Assembly: GCF_017744835.1 (NCBI RefSeq)
Contig: NZ_JAGIAM010000003.1
Coordinates: forward strand, 558,001-622,000
Reading direction: 5' to 3'
Origin: Sphingomonas sp.
Lineage (GTDB): Bacteria > Pseudomonadota > Alphaproteobacteria > Sphingomonadales > Sphingomonadaceae
Length of the DNA stretch: 64,000 nucleotides
Made by a program: the position numbers and the translations under genes. Every line of letters begins with the position of its first letter. Positions within the stretch are counted from its first letter, which is position 1. The notes beneath the pieces were generated by a model, which was given only the letters and a program-made list of their open reading frames with translations, was not told the origin of the DNA and did no database searches. This document shows positions 28,492 to 37,921 of this stretch, piece by piece.

Positions 28492-29031
28492 ATGGACACG
28501 ATTCTCCCGTCCCAGCTCGTCGAATCCGCGCGTCGCGTGGTCGAGGCCAACCGTGCCGCCGGCCGCCGGATCGCCGTTGCAGAGAGCTGCACCGGTGGCC
28601 TGGTATCGGCTGCCATCACCGAAATTCCGGGTTCGTCGGACGTGTTCGACGCCGGATTCGTCACCTATTCGAACGAGGCCAAGGCCGCCGTGCTCAAGGT
28701 GAGCAACGACGTGCTCGAGACCTTCGGCTCGGTGTCGATCGCGGTCGCCTGGAGCATGGCACAGGGCGCGCTCATCAAGAGCGAGGCAGATGTTTCGGTG
28801 GCGATCACCGGCATCGCCGGGCCCGAGGGCGGCAGCGAGAAAAAGCCGGTTGGCACCGTGGTGTTCGCGCGTGCCGAGCGCGGTGCCGATCCGCAGAACG
28901 TGGTCGCCGACACCCGCCAGATCGACGACACCGGCCGCGGCGGCGTGCGGCTTCAGGCCGCGCTGTGCGCGCTCGAGCTGCTGATGCCGGGCGAGCCCGT
29001 CGCCGAGGAGCCAGTCGCCGAGTCGCCGTAG
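28492..29031 (+). CDS. pncC: nicotinamide-nucleotide amidohydrolase, CinA C-terminal type (PncC)
   Basis: This 179-residue protein corresponds to the stand-alone CinA C-terminal domain. It has AESCTGGLVSAAITEIPGSS, FDAGFVTYSNEAK, the VAITGIAGPEGGS loop and KPVGTVVFA. It deamidates NMN to nicotinic acid mononucleotide in pyridine nucleotide recycling. The ATG at 28492 is preferred (AAAGG a few bases upstream) over 28468. The last residues are an imperfect repeat (EPVAE EPVAE SP) encoded by a 15-bp tandem duplication that also lies within the convergent ratA gene; the two genes overlap by 79 bases. Confidence 0.9.
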   Translation: MDTILPSQLVESARRVVEANRAAGRRIAVAESCTGGLVSAAITEIPGSSDVFDAGFVTYSNEAKAAVLKVSNDVLETFGSVSIAVAWSMAQGALIKSEADVSVAITGIAGPEGGSEKKPVGTVVFARAERGADPQNVVADTRQIDDTGRGGVRLQAALCALELLMPGEPVAEEPVAESP

Positions 29032-29453
29032 AGGCGCGCGGCACGCTCCTCGAAGGCGTTGATCATCTTGCGGAGCGCACGGTCGAAGACCTGCCCCGCC
29101 AGCATCTCGAACACCCGGTTCTTGAACGCGAAGTCGACGCAGAAATCGACCAGGCAGCCGCCCTTGCCGTCGGCGCGGAACTTCCAGTCGTTGTTGAGGT
29201 GCTTGAGCGGCCCCTCGAGGTAGTCGACCCGGATATGGCCGGGGCGCTGCTTCTCGACGCGCGAGGTGAAGGTCTCGCGCAGTCCCTTGAAGCCCACGAT
29301 CATGTCCGCGACCATCTGCGTGTCGCTGTTCGAGCGCACGCGGATCGCAGTCACCCAGGGCAGGAACTCGGGGTAGCGCGCCACGTCCGCGACCAGATCG
29401 AACATCTGCTCCGGCGTATAGGGCAGCGCGCGCGTCTCGCTATGCTTGGGCAT
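28953..29453 (-). CDS. ratA: RatA/Coq10-type START-fold protein
   Basis: This 166-residue SRPBCC-fold protein begins PKHSETRALPYTPEQMFDLV and contains the typical VARYPEFLPWV and VDFCVDFAFKNRVFEMLAG. The family includes RatA, reported to inhibit 70S association, and mitochondrial Coq10, which binds ubiquinone. In alphaproteobacteria the ubiquinone-binding role is often favoured, and I cannot decide. The ATG overlaps the lipA stop (TGATG). The C-terminal 25 or so residues (SATGS SATGS P...) are Ser/Gly/Thr-rich, extend beyond the usual family end and are encoded antisense to pncC. Confidence 0.88.
   Translation of the reverse strand: MPKHSETRALPYTPEQMFDLVADVARYPEFLPWVTAIRVRSNSDTQMVADMIVGFKGLRETFTSRVEKQRPGHIRVDYLEGPLKHLNNDWKFRADGKGGCLVDFCVDFAFKNRVFEMLAGQVFDRALRKMINAFEERAARLYGDSATGSSATGSPGISSSSAHSAA
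28993..29022. repeat. 15-bp tandem repeat shared by two convergent genes
   Basis: Units 28993-29007 and 29008-29022 differ at one position. The unit is five codons, so it lengthens both overlapping proteins in frame: EPVAE twice in PncC and SATGS twice in RatA. It lies entirely in the region where both genes are coding. Confidence 0.9.
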
Positions 29454-30385
29454 CAGGCCTGTGCCGTCGCCTTCGCCAGCTTGGCCTCGCGCGCGGCGCG
29501 CATCTTCTGGAAGTCGTCGCCGGCGTGATAGCTCGAGCGGGTCAGCGGCGAGGAGGCCACGAGCAGGAAGCCCTTTGCGCGGGCGATCGCGCCATAGGCC
29601 TGGAAAGCCTGCGGCGTGACGAATTCGGCGACCTTGGCGTGGCGGGGCGTGGGCTGGAGATACTGGCCCATCGTCAGGAAATCGATGTCGGCCGAGCGCA
29701 TGTCGTCCATCACCTGATGGACCTCGAGCCGCTCCTCGCCCAGGCCGAGCATGATGCCCGACTTGGTGAAGATCGAGGGATCGAGCTTCTTCACCGTCTC
29801 GAGCAGCCGGATCGAGGCATAATAGCGCGCGCCGGGGCGGATCGTCGGATAGAGCCTCGGAACGGTCTCGAGATTGTGGTTGTAGACGTCGGGACGCGCC
29901 GCGACGATCATCTCCACCGCGGCCTCGTGCTTGTTGCGGAAGTCGGGCGTCAGGATTTCGATCGTGGTCGTGGGATTGGTGCGGCGGATCGCCTCGATCA
30001 CCTTCACGAACTGCCTGGCGCCGCCATCGGGCAGGTCGTCGCGGTCGACCGAAGTGACCACGATGTGCTCCAGTCCCATCTGCGCGCAGGCATCGGCGAC
30101 ATTCTGCGGCTCCATCGGATCGACGGCGCGCGGCATGCCGGTCTTGACGTTGCAGAAGGCACAGGCGCGCGTGCAGGTGTCGCCCAGGATCATCACCGTC
30201 GCGTGCTTCTTGGTCCAGCACTCGCCGATGTTCGGGCAGGCGGCTTCCTCGCACACCGTGACGAGGTTCTTGGACCGCATCAGCGCGCGCGTATTCGCGA
30301 ACCCTTCCGACGTGGGCGCCTTGACCCGGATCCAATCGGGCTTGCGGACGCGTTCGGGGCGGGGAAGCGGTGCCATCTCGTTCAT
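29453..30385 (-). CDS. lipA: lipoyl synthase LipA
   Basis: This 310-residue radical SAM enzyme inserts two sulfurs into octanoyl groups on lipoyl domains of 2-oxo acid dehydrogenases. Both 4Fe-4S clusters are visible: the auxiliary cluster in [12 protein letters not shown] (with RSSY near the C-terminus as its serine ligand) and the SAM cluster in [11 protein letters not shown] 30385 is chosen over 30424 because the extra residues look non-coding. RatA follows with a one-base stop/start overlap, a conserved lipA-ratA pairing in alphaproteobacteria. Confidence 0.96.
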   Translation of the reverse strand: MNEMAPLPRPERVRKPDWIRVKAPTSEGFANTRALMRSKNLVTVCEEAACPNIGECWTKKHATVMILGDTCTRACAFCNVKTGMPRAVDPMEPQNVADACAQMGLEHIVVTSVDRDDLPDGGARQFVKVIEAIRRTNPTTTIEILTPDFRNKHEAAVEMIVAARPDVYNHNLETVPRLYPTIRPGARYYASIRLLETVKKLDPSIFTKSGIMLGLGEERLEVHQVMDDMRSADIDFLTMGQYLQPTPRHAKVAEFVTPQAFQAYGAIARAKGFLLVASSPLTRSSYHAGDDFQKMRAAREAKLAKATAQA

Positions 30386-30477
30386 GGCAGGCCAGATAGC
30401 GATCCCGCACCCAAGGCACAACAACCCGCTACGGCACTTGCGCTTGCAGCCGGCGAACGCATCGGTATGGAAGCGTC

Positions 30478-31107
30478 ATGACCGATTTCAGCGACCTGAT
30501 CACCGGCTACCACCGTTTCCGCTCCACCGAATATCGGCGCCAGCACGAACGATGGGCGGAGCTCTCCGAGGGCCAGTCGCCCCGCGTGATGGTGATCGCC
30601 TGCTCGGACAGCCGAGTCGATCCCGCGCAGATCTTCGACACTTCGCCTGGCGAGATCTTCGTGGTCCGCAACATCGCGAACCTGGTGCCGCCGTTCGAGC
30701 TCGGCGGCGGTCGCCACGGCGTCTCGGCCGCGCTCGAATTCGCAGTCACTCAGCTCGAAGTGCCCGAGATCGTGGTCATGGGCCATGGCATGTGCGGCGG
30801 CGTCCATGCCGCGATGACGCGCAGCTTCCAGGGCAAGGCGCCCGGGGCGGGCGGGTTCATCGCGCATTGGGTCGACATGCTCGACGAGGCGCGTGAACGC
30901 ATCGTGGCCGAGCATGGCGAGGGCCCGGAGGCGATCCGTGCGCTCGAGCTCGAGACGGTGCGCGTCTCGATCGCCAACCTGCGCACCTTCCCCTGCATCC
31001 CCGAGCGCGAGGCGGCGGGCAGGCTCAAGATCCACGGCGCCTATTTCGCGATCGCCGAGGGCGTGCTCCACGTGATGGACGCGAACGGCGGGTTCGGGCC
31101 GGCCTAG
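30478..31107 (+). CDS. beta-class carbonic anhydrase
   Basis: This 209-residue zinc enzyme interconverts CO2 and bicarbonate in the cytosol. The zinc ligands and dyad of the family are present: Cys42, Asp44 and Arg46 in ACSDSR, and His103 and Cys106 in GHGMCGG. VVRNIANLVPP and GRHGVSAALEFAV are further signatures. The length is usual. It is a single gene transcribed divergently from lipA, and its stop codon shares CTAG with the convergent ppk2 gene. A supply of bicarbonate for carboxylases such as acetyl-CoA carboxylase is the likely role. Confidence 0.94.
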   Translation: MTDFSDLITGYHRFRSTEYRRQHERWAELSEGQSPRVMVIACSDSRVDPAQIFDTSPGEIFVVRNIANLVPPFELGGGRHGVSAALEFAVTQLEVPEIVVMGHGMCGGVHAAMTRSFQGKAPGAGGFIAHWVDMLDEARERIVAEHGEGPEAIRALELETVRVSIANLRTFPCIPEREAAGRLKIHGAYFAIAEGVLHVMDANGGFGPA

Positions 31108-31886
31108 ACGTCGATCTTCCCCAGCGCCTTGCGCGCAGCCTCCAGCACCGCGGGGTCGACCGCGGGCGGATCCATCGGCACCCTCGCCTCCAGCTGGTCG
31201 GCGATCGCAGTGAGCGCGGTGATGCGGCCGGCCTTCTTGTCGTTGCCGTCGACCACCGTCCAGGGCGCGTGGCGCGTATCGGTCTCGCGGAACATGTCGT
31301 GCATCGCCTCGAGATATTCGCCGCGCTTGGCCCGGTTGCGATAGTCGTCGAGCCCGGTCTTCCAGCGCTTCCAGGGATGCTCGAGCCGGTCCTTGAGCCG
31401 CTTGTCCTGCTCCTTCTGCGTCACATGGACGAAGACCTTGACCAGCGTCGCGCCATTCTCGACCTGCTGCGCCTCGAAGCCGTTGATCTCGTCGTATCCG
31501 CGCTTCCACTCGTCCTTCGTCGCATAGCCCTCGACGCGCTCGACGAGCACGCGGCCGTACCAGCTGCGATCGAAGACCGAGATGTTGTGCTCGGGCGGCA
31601 GGCGGCGCCAGAAGCGCCAGAGGAAGTGATGCGCCTTCTCCTCGGGCGTCGGCGCGGCGATCGGCCAGACCTCGAAATAGCGCGGGTCCCATTCGGCGGT
31701 GAGCCGCTTGATGATGCCGCCCTTCCCTGCCGCGTCCCAGCCTTCGAACAGGATGATCGCACGCCGGCCATGGACGATGTGCGCGAAATGGATGTGGCTC
31801 AGCCGCTTCTGCAGCTTGGCGAGCGCCTTGTCGTAATCCCCTTCGAACGGCTTGCCGGCTTCAAAGTCCGAAAGGTCGATCGCCAT
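31104..31886 (-). CDS. ppk2: polyphosphate kinase 2
   Basis: This 260-residue P-loop kinase of the PPK2 family has Walker A ILFEGWDAAGKGG, the lid/Walker B motif FDRSWYGRVLVERVEG and conserved KRWKTGLDDYRNR. PPK2 enzymes use polyphosphate to phosphorylate nucleotides (GDP or ADP to the triphosphate, or AMP to ADP). Subclass I, acting on diphosphates, fits the single domain and length. A strong AAGGAGGTG ribosome binding site precedes the ATG, and it lies 12 bases after the dehydrogenase gene. A ppk1/ppx pair occurs separately about 6 kb away. Confidence 0.93.
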   Translation of the reverse strand: MAIDLSDFEAGKPFEGDYDKALAKLQKRLSHIHFAHIVHGRRAIILFEGWDAAGKGGIIKRLTAEWDPRYFEVWPIAAPTPEEKAHHFLWRFWRRLPPEHNISVFDRSWYGRVLVERVEGYATKDEWKRGYDEINGFEAQQVENGATLVKVFVHVTQKEQDKRLKDRLEHPWKRWKTGLDDYRNRAKRGEYLEAMHDMFRETDTRHAPWTVVDGNDKKAGRITALTAIADQLEARVPMDPPAVDPAVLEAARKALGKIDV

Positions 31887-31898
31887 GCGTGCACCTCC

Positions 31899-32915
31899 TT
31901 AATGCGAGGGCACAATCAAGCTGGTGTCGACGCGATTGGCAAGCGGCCGGCCCGCCTCGGCATCGGCGATGCTCTGCAGAGTGGTGCGCGCGATCGCCTC
32001 CAGCGCCTCTTCGGTCAGGAAAGCCTGGTGGCCGGTGATCAGCACATTGGGAAAGGTCAGCAGCCGCTGGAAGACGTCGTCCGAGACGATCTCGCTCGAC
32101 AGATCCTCGAAGAACAGATCGGCTTCCTGCTCATAGACGTCGAGCGCGACCGCGGCGATCTTGCGGCGCTTCAGCCCCTCGATCAGCGCGGTGGTGTCGA
32201 TCAGCGCGCCGCGGCTGGTGTTGACGATGGTGAAGCCGTCGCGCGCATGCTCGATCGCGTCGAGGTCGATCAGGTGGCGCGTATCGGGCGTGAGCGGGCA
32301 ATGGAGCGTCACGATGTCCGATTCCGCCAGCAGCGTGCGCCGGTCGACGTAGCGCACGCCCATTGCCACCAGATCGGGGTCCTCGGCCACGTCGTTCGCG
32401 AGCACGGTGCAGCCGAAGCCGAGCCGGAGCGCGCGGACCACCAGCGCACCGATCTTGCCGGTGCCGACCACGCCGACGGTACGGCCATGGAGGTTGCGGC
32501 CGATCAGCCCGTCGAGCGAGAAATTATTGTCGCGCACCCGCGCCCAGGCCCGCGGAATATACCGCTCGACCGCGAGCAGCAGCCCGATGGTGAACTCCGA
32601 GACGGCGTGCGGCGAATAGGCGGGCACCCGCACCACATCTACCCCCAGCCGCTCGGCAGCAGCCAGATCGACATTGTTGAACCCGGCGCTCCGCAGCGCG
32701 AGCAGCCGCGTGCCGCCCGCCATCAGCGCTTCGATCACCGGGGCGTCGACCACGTCGTTGACGAAGACGCACACGGCGGGGCAGCCGTGCGCGAGCGACG
32801 CAGTCGTCACGTCCATCCGCGCGTCGAGATAGCGCAGCTCGTGCCCGAAATCGCGGTTGGCCTGGTCGAGGAAGCGCCGATCGTACGCCTTGGTGTTGAA
32901 GACCGCGACACGCAT
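31899..32915 (-). CDS. ldhA: D-lactate dehydrogenase family 2-hydroxyacid dehydrogenase
   Basis: This 338-residue NAD-dependent enzyme resembles fermentative D-lactate dehydrogenase LdhA. It begins MRVAVFNTKAYDRRFL, has the Rossmann motif VGVVGTGKIG, and the catalytic triad Arg (NTSRGALID), Glu (DVYEQEADLFFED) and His (ITGHQAFLTEEAL). AFLTEEAL and the FFED segment are typical of LdhA rather than other 2-hydroxyacid dehydrogenases. A GGAGG ribosome binding site precedes the ATG. It lies between aspS and ppk2 on the same strand and is separated from aspS by a strong hairpin. Confidence 0.9.
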   Translation of the reverse strand: MRVAVFNTKAYDRRFLDQANRDFGHELRYLDARMDVTTASLAHGCPAVCVFVNDVVDAPVIEALMAGGTRLLALRSAGFNNVDLAAAERLGVDVVRVPAYSPHAVSEFTIGLLLAVERYIPRAWARVRDNNFSLDGLIGRNLHGRTVGVVGTGKIGALVVRALRLGFGCTVLANDVAEDPDLVAMGVRYVDRRTLLAESDIVTLHCPLTPDTRHLIDLDAIEHARDGFTIVNTSRGALIDTTALIEGLKRRKIAAVALDVYEQEADLFFEDLSSEIVSDDVFQRLLTFPNVLITGHQAFLTEEALEAIARTTLQSIADAEAGRPLANRVDTSLIVPSH

Positions 32916-33000
32916 CCCATGCCTCCTTCAGCTGACCTCGCGCGCAGGCGCTTCGCCCGCAACGTTCGTGCCCTGAAGTCGGCATCGCGAAAGCCGCTCA

Positions 33001-33040
33001 CGGGCATCGTCCGCGAAGCCTTAGCTTCGCGCGATGCCCG
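33001..33040 (-). terminator. long hairpin downstream of aspS
   Basis: CGGGCATCG (33001-33009) pairs with 33032-33040, and inside it CGCGAAGC (33012-33019) pairs with 33024-33031 around a CTTA loop, giving 17 base pairs with one small bulge. It starts 13 bases after the aspS stop. No T-tract follows on the minus strand, so it may be a transcript-end stabiliser or Rho-assisted terminator rather than a classical one. Confidence 0.5.
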
Positions 33041-33052
33041 CCACCATCGCGG

Positions 33053-34849
33053 TTAACCCTGAGGCTGCACCCCCGGCGCAAGCCGGATGTGGAGTTCCTT
33101 CAGCTGTTTTTCGCTCACCACCGAGGGTGCGCTCATCATCAGGTCTTCGGCCTTCTGGGTCATCGGGAAAGTGATGACCTCGCGGATGTTGGGCTCGTCG
33201 GCGAGGAGCATCACGATGCGGTCGACGCCCGGGGCCGAGCCGCCGTGCGGCGGGGCGCCGAACTTGAAGGCGTTGATCATGCCCGAGAAGTTCGCATCGA
33301 CATCGGCCTGGCTGTAGCCGGCGATCTCGAACGCCTTGTACATGATCTCGGGCTTGTGGTTCCGGATCGCGCCCGACGACAGCTCGATGCCGTTGCAGAC
33401 GATGTCGTACTGGTAGGCGAGGATGTCGAGCGGGTCCTTGGTCTCCAGCGCCTCGAGCTCGCCCTGGGGCATCGAGAAGGGATTGTGGCTGAAGTCGACC
33501 TTCTTGGCGTCCTCGTCATACTCGAACATCGGGAAGTCGACGATCCAGCAGAATTCGAAGCGGCTCTTGTCGATGAGGTCGAGCTGCTCGGCGGCGCGGG
33601 TACGCGCCAGGCCGGCGAGCTTGGCGGCCTGCGCTTCCTTGCCGGCGGCGAAGAAGATGCCGTCGTTGGGGCCGAGGCCCATCGCTTCGGCAATGGCCTT
33701 CATGCCTTCCTGGCCGTGGTTGTTGGCGATCGGGCCGCCGAACACGCCGTCCTTCCGCGTCGCATAGCCCAGGCCGGGGAAGCCCTCCGACTGCGCCCAG
33801 TTGTTCATGTCGTCGAAGAATTTGCGGCTCTTCTCGTGCGTGTTCGGCGCGGGGATCGCGCGGACCACGTCTCCGCCCTCGACGATCGAGGCAAAGCGGC
33901 CGAAGCCCGAGCCCTTGAAGAAGTCGCTCACGTCGGTGATCAGCAGCGGGTTGCGCAGGTCAGGCTTGTCGTTGCCGTACTTGAGCATCGATTCGCGGAA
34001 CGGGATGCGCTTGAACGGTAGCGGCGAGACGGTGCGGCCCTTGCCTTCCCAGTCGGCGAATTCCTCGAACACGCCGTGGAGCACGGGCTCGATCGCGGCG
34101 AACACGTCTTCCTGCGTGACGAAGCTCATCTCGAAATCGAGCTGGTAGAACTCGCCGGGCGAGCGGTCGGCGCGGGCGTCCTCGTCGCGGAAGCAGGGTG
34201 CGATCTGGAAATAGCGATCGAAGCCGGCGACCATCAGCAGCTGCTTGAACATCTGCGGCGCCTGCGGGAGCGCATAGAACTTGCCCGGATGGACGCGGCT
34301 CGGGACGAGATAGTCGCGCGCGCCCTCGGGGCTCGACGCAGTCAGGATCGGGGTCTGGAACTCGGTAAAACCCTGATCGATCATGCGGCGGCGGAGCGAG
34401 GCGATCACCTGGCTGCGCAGCAGGATGTTCTTGTGGACCTTCTCGCGGCGCAGATCGAGGAAGCGATAGCGGAGACGAATGTCCTCGGGATATTCGGCGT
34501 CGCCGAACACCGGCATCGGCAGCTCCTGCGCGTGGCTCTGCACGACGACCTCGGCGGCGCGGACCTCGATCTCGCCGGTGGGCAGGTTGGCGTTCACCAC
34601 GCTGGGATCGCGCGCGATGACGGTGCCGGTGACAGTGATGACCGCTTCGCTCTTGAGCGACTCGATTACCGCGAACGCCGGGCCGCTCACATCGGTGACG
34701 ATCTGGGTGATGCCATAATGATCGCGCAGGTCGATGAAGACGAGGTCGCCGTGATCGCGCTTGCGATGCACCCAGCCGGAGAGGCGGACTTGCTGGCCGA
34801 CGTCGGCGGCGCGGAGCTGGGCACAATTGTGGGTGCGGTAGGCGTGCAT
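33053..34849 (-). CDS. aspS: aspartyl-tRNA synthetase
   Basis: This 598-residue class II synthetase is of bacterial AspRS type. It has an N-terminal OB-fold anticodon-binding domain ([20 protein letters not shown]), motif 2 ([21 protein letters not shown]), the bacterial GAD insertion domain (about 290-420) and motif 3 ([16 protein letters not shown]). Start 34849 matches the usual MHAYRTHNC beginning; the in-frame ATG at 34879 adds only a Lys-rich leader. Many alphaproteobacteria use a non-discriminating AspRS that also charges tRNA-Asn, but I cannot tell this from sequence. It is divergent from rnd. Confidence 0.97.
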   Translation of the reverse strand: MHAYRTHNCAQLRAADVGQQVRLSGWVHRKRDHGDLVFIDLRDHYGITQIVTDVSGPAFAVIESLKSEAVITVTGTVIARDPSVVNANLPTGEIEVRAAEVVVQSHAQELPMPVFGDAEYPEDIRLRYRFLDLRREKVHKNILLRSQVIASLRRRMIDQGFTEFQTPILTASSPEGARDYLVPSRVHPGKFYALPQAPQMFKQLLMVAGFDRYFQIAPCFRDEDARADRSPGEFYQLDFEMSFVTQEDVFAAIEPVLHGVFEEFADWEGKGRTVSPLPFKRIPFRESMLKYGNDKPDLRNPLLITDVSDFFKGSGFGRFASIVEGGDVVRAIPAPNTHEKSRKFFDDMNNWAQSEGFPGLGYATRKDGVFGGPIANNHGQEGMKAIAEAMGLGPNDGIFFAAGKEAQAAKLAGLARTRAAEQLDLIDKSRFEFCWIVDFPMFEYDEDAKKVDFSHNPFSMPQGELEALETKDPLDILAYQYDIVCNGIELSSGAIRNHKPEIMYKAFEIAGYSQADVDANFSGMINAFKFGAPPHGGSAPGVDRIVMLLADEPNIREVITFPMTQKAEDLMMSAPSVVSEKQLKELHIRLAPGVQPQG

Positions 34850-34944
34850 CGCAAGTTTCACTTTTTTGGTGAGAGTCAACAGACGCGTGCGCTTTCAACC
34901 CACGCACTCTTTTGTCAACCCGAAGACCGGTATATGGCCCCCCG

Positions 34945-36117
34945 ATGCACATACATGGCCTGATCGAGGACTCTGCCGCCCTCGCCAATCTCTGCTCGCG
35001 CTTCGCCACCAAGCCCTACATCTGCGTGGACACCGAGTTCATGCGAGAGAACAGCTACTGGCCCGAGCTCTGCCTGATCCAGATCGCCGACGACGAGGAA
35101 GCCGCCGCGATCGATCCGATGGGCGGAATCGACATGCAGCCGCTGCTCGATCTGCTGGTGAACAACGAAGACGTGCTCAAGGTCTTCCACGCCGGCGGGC
35201 AGGACATCGAGATCGTCTATAATCTCACCGGCAAGACGCCTCATCCACTGTTCGATACGCAGGTCGCGGCGATGGCGCTCGGCCAGGGCGAGCAGATCGG
35301 CTATTCGAACCTCGTCGATACCTATCTGGGCATCCAGGTCGACAAGGGCGCGCGCTTCACCGACTGGGCGCGGCGGCCGCTCGACAAGCGCCAGATCGAT
35401 TATGCGATCGCCGACGTGACCCACCTGTCGCGCATCTTCCCCAAGATGCTCGACAAGCTGATCAAGACCGGCCGCGGCGCCTGGCTCGACGAGGAGATGG
35501 AGCGGCTCGCCAACCCCGACAATTACGTCAACGACCCCGACCTCGCCTGGCAGCGCGTGCGTATCTCCAGCCGCAAGCCCGAAGTTCTCGGGCGGCTGAA
35601 GGCGCTGGGGCGATGGCGCGAGTTGGAGGCGCAGGGCAAGGACCTGCCGCGCGGCCGCATCGTCAAGGACGAGACGCTCGCCGACCTCGCCGGCAATCCC
35701 CCGCGCAAGCAGGCGGACCTGGCGCGCGTGCGCGGCCTGTCGGCCGCCTGGGGCGGCAACGATATCGGCGCCCGGATGATGGCCGCGCTTGAAGCCGCGA
35801 CTCCAATGTCCGCCGACGAAATGCCCGCGCGCGACGAGCGCAAGCCGGGCCTGGGCAAGGACGGCGCTCTGGTGGCGGATCTGCTGAAGCTGCTGCTCAA
35901 GATCCGCGCCAAGGAGATCAATGTCGCCGCGCGCCTGCTCGCGCGTTCGGACGATCTCGAAGCGCTTGCCGCGGGCGTTCGCGACGGGCTGCCGATCCTG
36001 CAGGGCTGGCGCTTCGAGCAATTCGGCAAGGATGCGCTCGCGCTGGTCGAGGGACAGCTGGGCTTCACGGTTCGCGGCGGAAAGCTTAAGATGACGCGTA
36101 CGGAGGTGCCGTCATGA
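34945..36117 (+). CDS. rnd: ribonuclease D
   Basis: This 390-residue 3'-5' exoribonuclease of the DEDDy family matures tRNA 3' ends. The four acidic metal ligands and the tyrosine are visible: DTEF, FHAGGQDIEI, and DYAIADVTHL. An HRDC domain follows at about 205-290 (RKPEVLGRLKALGRWRE...) with a second HRDC-like region to the end. I choose the ATG at 34945 (MHIHGLIED), nine or so bases after a purine-rich stretch. The next gene overlaps it by four bases (ATGA). Confidence 0.95.
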   Translation: MHIHGLIEDSAALANLCSRFATKPYICVDTEFMRENSYWPELCLIQIADDEEAAAIDPMGGIDMQPLLDLLVNNEDVLKVFHAGGQDIEIVYNLTGKTPHPLFDTQVAAMALGQGEQIGYSNLVDTYLGIQVDKGARFTDWARRPLDKRQIDYAIADVTHLSRIFPKMLDKLIKTGRGAWLDEEMERLANPDNYVNDPDLAWQRVRISSRKPEVLGRLKALGRWRELEAQGKDLPRGRIVKDETLADLAGNPPRKQADLARVRGLSAAWGGNDIGARMMAALEAATPMSADEMPARDERKPGLGKDGALVADLLKLLLKIRAKEINVAARLLARSDDLEALAAGVRDGLPILQGWRFEQFGKDALALVEGQLGFTVRGGKLKMTRTEVPS

Positions 36118-36413
36118 TACGTCTCGCCTTGCCGCTCATCGCTCTCGTCGTCACCGGTTGCGCCTATGACCACCGGCCCGGCCACCGACCGCGTCCGCCG
36201 CATCTCGACCGCCAGTGCACCGACCGTGGGCTCGGCTCGCTGATGGGCCAGCGCCGCAGCCCGGGCGTGGAGCGCAGGGCCCGGCAGCTGTCCGGCGCGC
36301 GGACGGTGCGTTGGCTGCGGCCCAATTCGGCCGCGACCATGGATTTCCGCACCGATCGGCTCAACCTGAACCTGGACCGCAACGACCGGATCGTCTCCGC
36401 CCGCTGCGGCTGA
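36114..36413 (+). CDS. I78-family peptidase inhibitor lipoprotein
   Basis: This 99-residue protein has a lipoprotein signal (LPLIALVVTGC, lipid-modified Cys16), a His/Pro/Arg-rich linker and a domain of about 65 residues. The domain resembles the I78 (potato-inhibitor-like) bacterial family: an LGSLMGQ segment, RTVRWLRPNSAATMDFRTDRL, and a closing VSARCG with two cysteines. Such inhibitors are thought to protect the envelope from subtilisin-like proteases. It is translationally coupled to rnd by a 4-base overlap, a pairing with no obvious functional logic. Confidence 0.8.
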   Translation: MIRLALPLIALVVTGCAYDHRPGHRPRPPHLDRQCTDRGLGSLMGQRRSPGVERRARQLSGARTVRWLRPNSAATMDFRTDRLNLNLDRNDRIVSARCG

Positions 36414-36419
36414 ACCGCT

Positions 36420-37919
36420 TCAGCCGCCCAGAGCGGCTTCCTTGCCGAAGGCGGTAGCGAGCGCCTTGTGGCGCTTCTCGACGGGCTCACCGTAGAGCGC
36501 CTTGTCATCGGCTTCGAGGCGTAGCGCCACGCGGCCGCGTTCCAACGCGAGCCGCGAGCGCTTGAGCGGTGCGGCGACGCCGCCGCTCAGCCGCTGCCCC
36601 AGCCGGATCGCGAGCCCCCATAGCCGGGCGCGCTCGAGCGCCGCGGGATCGGCGAGACGGGTCAGCGGCTCGGGCGAGCCCAGCCCGCCGCCGAGCGCGG
36701 TGTAGAGCGCCTGGGCGAGCGTCGCACGGCCCGCGGCGTCGATCGCCACCCAATTGCCGTGGAGCGCGATCTCCATGCCGCGCTCGGCGCGGAACTCGGG
36801 GTTGGCGCGCCAGCCCACATCGGCGAGCAGACAGGCAGCGTGGCGCAGCCGCGCCAGCTCTGCCGACTCGCCGTCGAACAGCGGGGCGATCCAGGCGTCG
36901 AGCAAGTCGCCGTGCTCGGCGAAGCGGCCGAGCCGCTCGCCTTCGTCGCGCGCCGCCACGATCAGCGGGTCCTCGCGGCGCTGCTCGGGGGTCAGCCGCT
37001 GGAACAACAGTCCCTCGCGCAGGCCATAGGCCGAGACGATCGCGGCGCTGCTGCCCAGATGCCGCGCGACGCTGATCAGCAGCGCGGTCGCGTCGGGAAG
37101 CGCAGTGACGCGCGCGCTCGACACGTCGGGGATCGCCCGCAGCGCGTTGCGCGGCATGGTGGCGATGAGCTGCTGCAGTTCGGCGACGCGGTCGAGCGCG
37201 ATGGGATATTGGTGCACCACCGGCAGCGGATAGCCGGAGCGGTGCATGTCGAGCCGGGCAAGCGCGCGCCACGATCCGCCGACCAGATAGAAGGGCAGTT
37301 TCTCCCCCCTTCCCTTCCAGCCTGCCTCCTCGAGCAGCCGGCCGACGCGCCGGTCCAGCGCACCTTTTCCCTGCGTGCGGATCGCGCCGATGCGCAGCAC
37401 GCCGAGCGGGAAGGAGACGCGGTCGGTGATGGTGCCGGCCACCACGCGCACCAGCTCCAGGCTGCCACCGCCGAGATCGCCGACCACGCCGTCGGCATCG
37501 GGAATGCCCGAGAGCACGCCCATGCCCGAGGCGGTGGCTTCCTCGACGCCCGAGAGCAGCTCGACCTCCAGACCCAGCGCGGCGGCGGCGTCGATCAGCT
37601 GGCGGCCGTTGGAGGCGTCGCGCACCGCGGCGGTGGCGACGGTGCGCAGCTCGCTCACCTGCATCTCGCGCGCGAGCAGCGCGAAGCGGGCCAGCGCGCC
37701 GCGCGCGGTCGCGAGCGCGCCTGCGTCGATCGCCCCGGTCTCGTTGAGCGCACGGCCGAGCCCCGCCATCACCTTCTCGTTGAACAGGATGGCGGGCAGC
37801 CGCGCCGATCCCTCATAGACGACCAGGCGCACCGAGTTCGAACCGATGTCGATGATGCCGATGCGCGGCCGTGCCGCGGCACCTGCGCCGCGCGGAACGG
37901 GGGCGAGCTGGGTCGCCAT
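36420..37919 (-). CDS. ppx: exopolyphosphatase, Ppx/GppA family
   Basis: This 499-residue ASKHA-fold phosphatase has the N-terminal phosphate loop IGIIDIGSNSVRLVVYEG, the VVGDLGGGSLELV second phosphate motif, and a C-terminal HD-like helical region (ACLLADVGW, ALHGNWVAIDAAGR). It degrades polyphosphate processively or hydrolyses pppGpp, since family members can do either. It starts two bases after the ppk1 stop, giving synthesis and degradation of polyphosphate from one transcript. ATG 37919 is preferred because the upstream sequence in frame is antisense-like. Confidence 0.93.
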   Translation of the reverse strand: MATQLAPVPRGAGAAARPRIGIIDIGSNSVRLVVYEGSARLPAILFNEKVMAGLGRALNETGAIDAGALATARGALARFALLAREMQVSELRTVATAAVRDASNGRQLIDAAAALGLEVELLSGVEEATASGMGVLSGIPDADGVVGDLGGGSLELVRVVAGTITDRVSFPLGVLRIGAIRTQGKGALDRRVGRLLEEAGWKGRGEKLPFYLVGGSWRALARLDMHRSGYPLPVVHQYPIALDRVAELQQLIATMPRNALRAIPDVSSARVTALPDATALLISVARHLGSSAAIVSAYGLREGLLFQRLTPEQRREDPLIVAARDEGERLGRFAEHGDLLDAWIAPLFDGESAELARLRHAACLLADVGWRANPEFRAERGMEIALHGNWVAIDAAGRATLAQALYTALGGGLGSPEPLTRLADPAALERARLWGLAIRLGQRLSGGVAAPLKRSRLALERGRVALRLEADDKALYGEPVEKRHKALATAFGKEAALGG

Positions 37920-37921
37920 GC

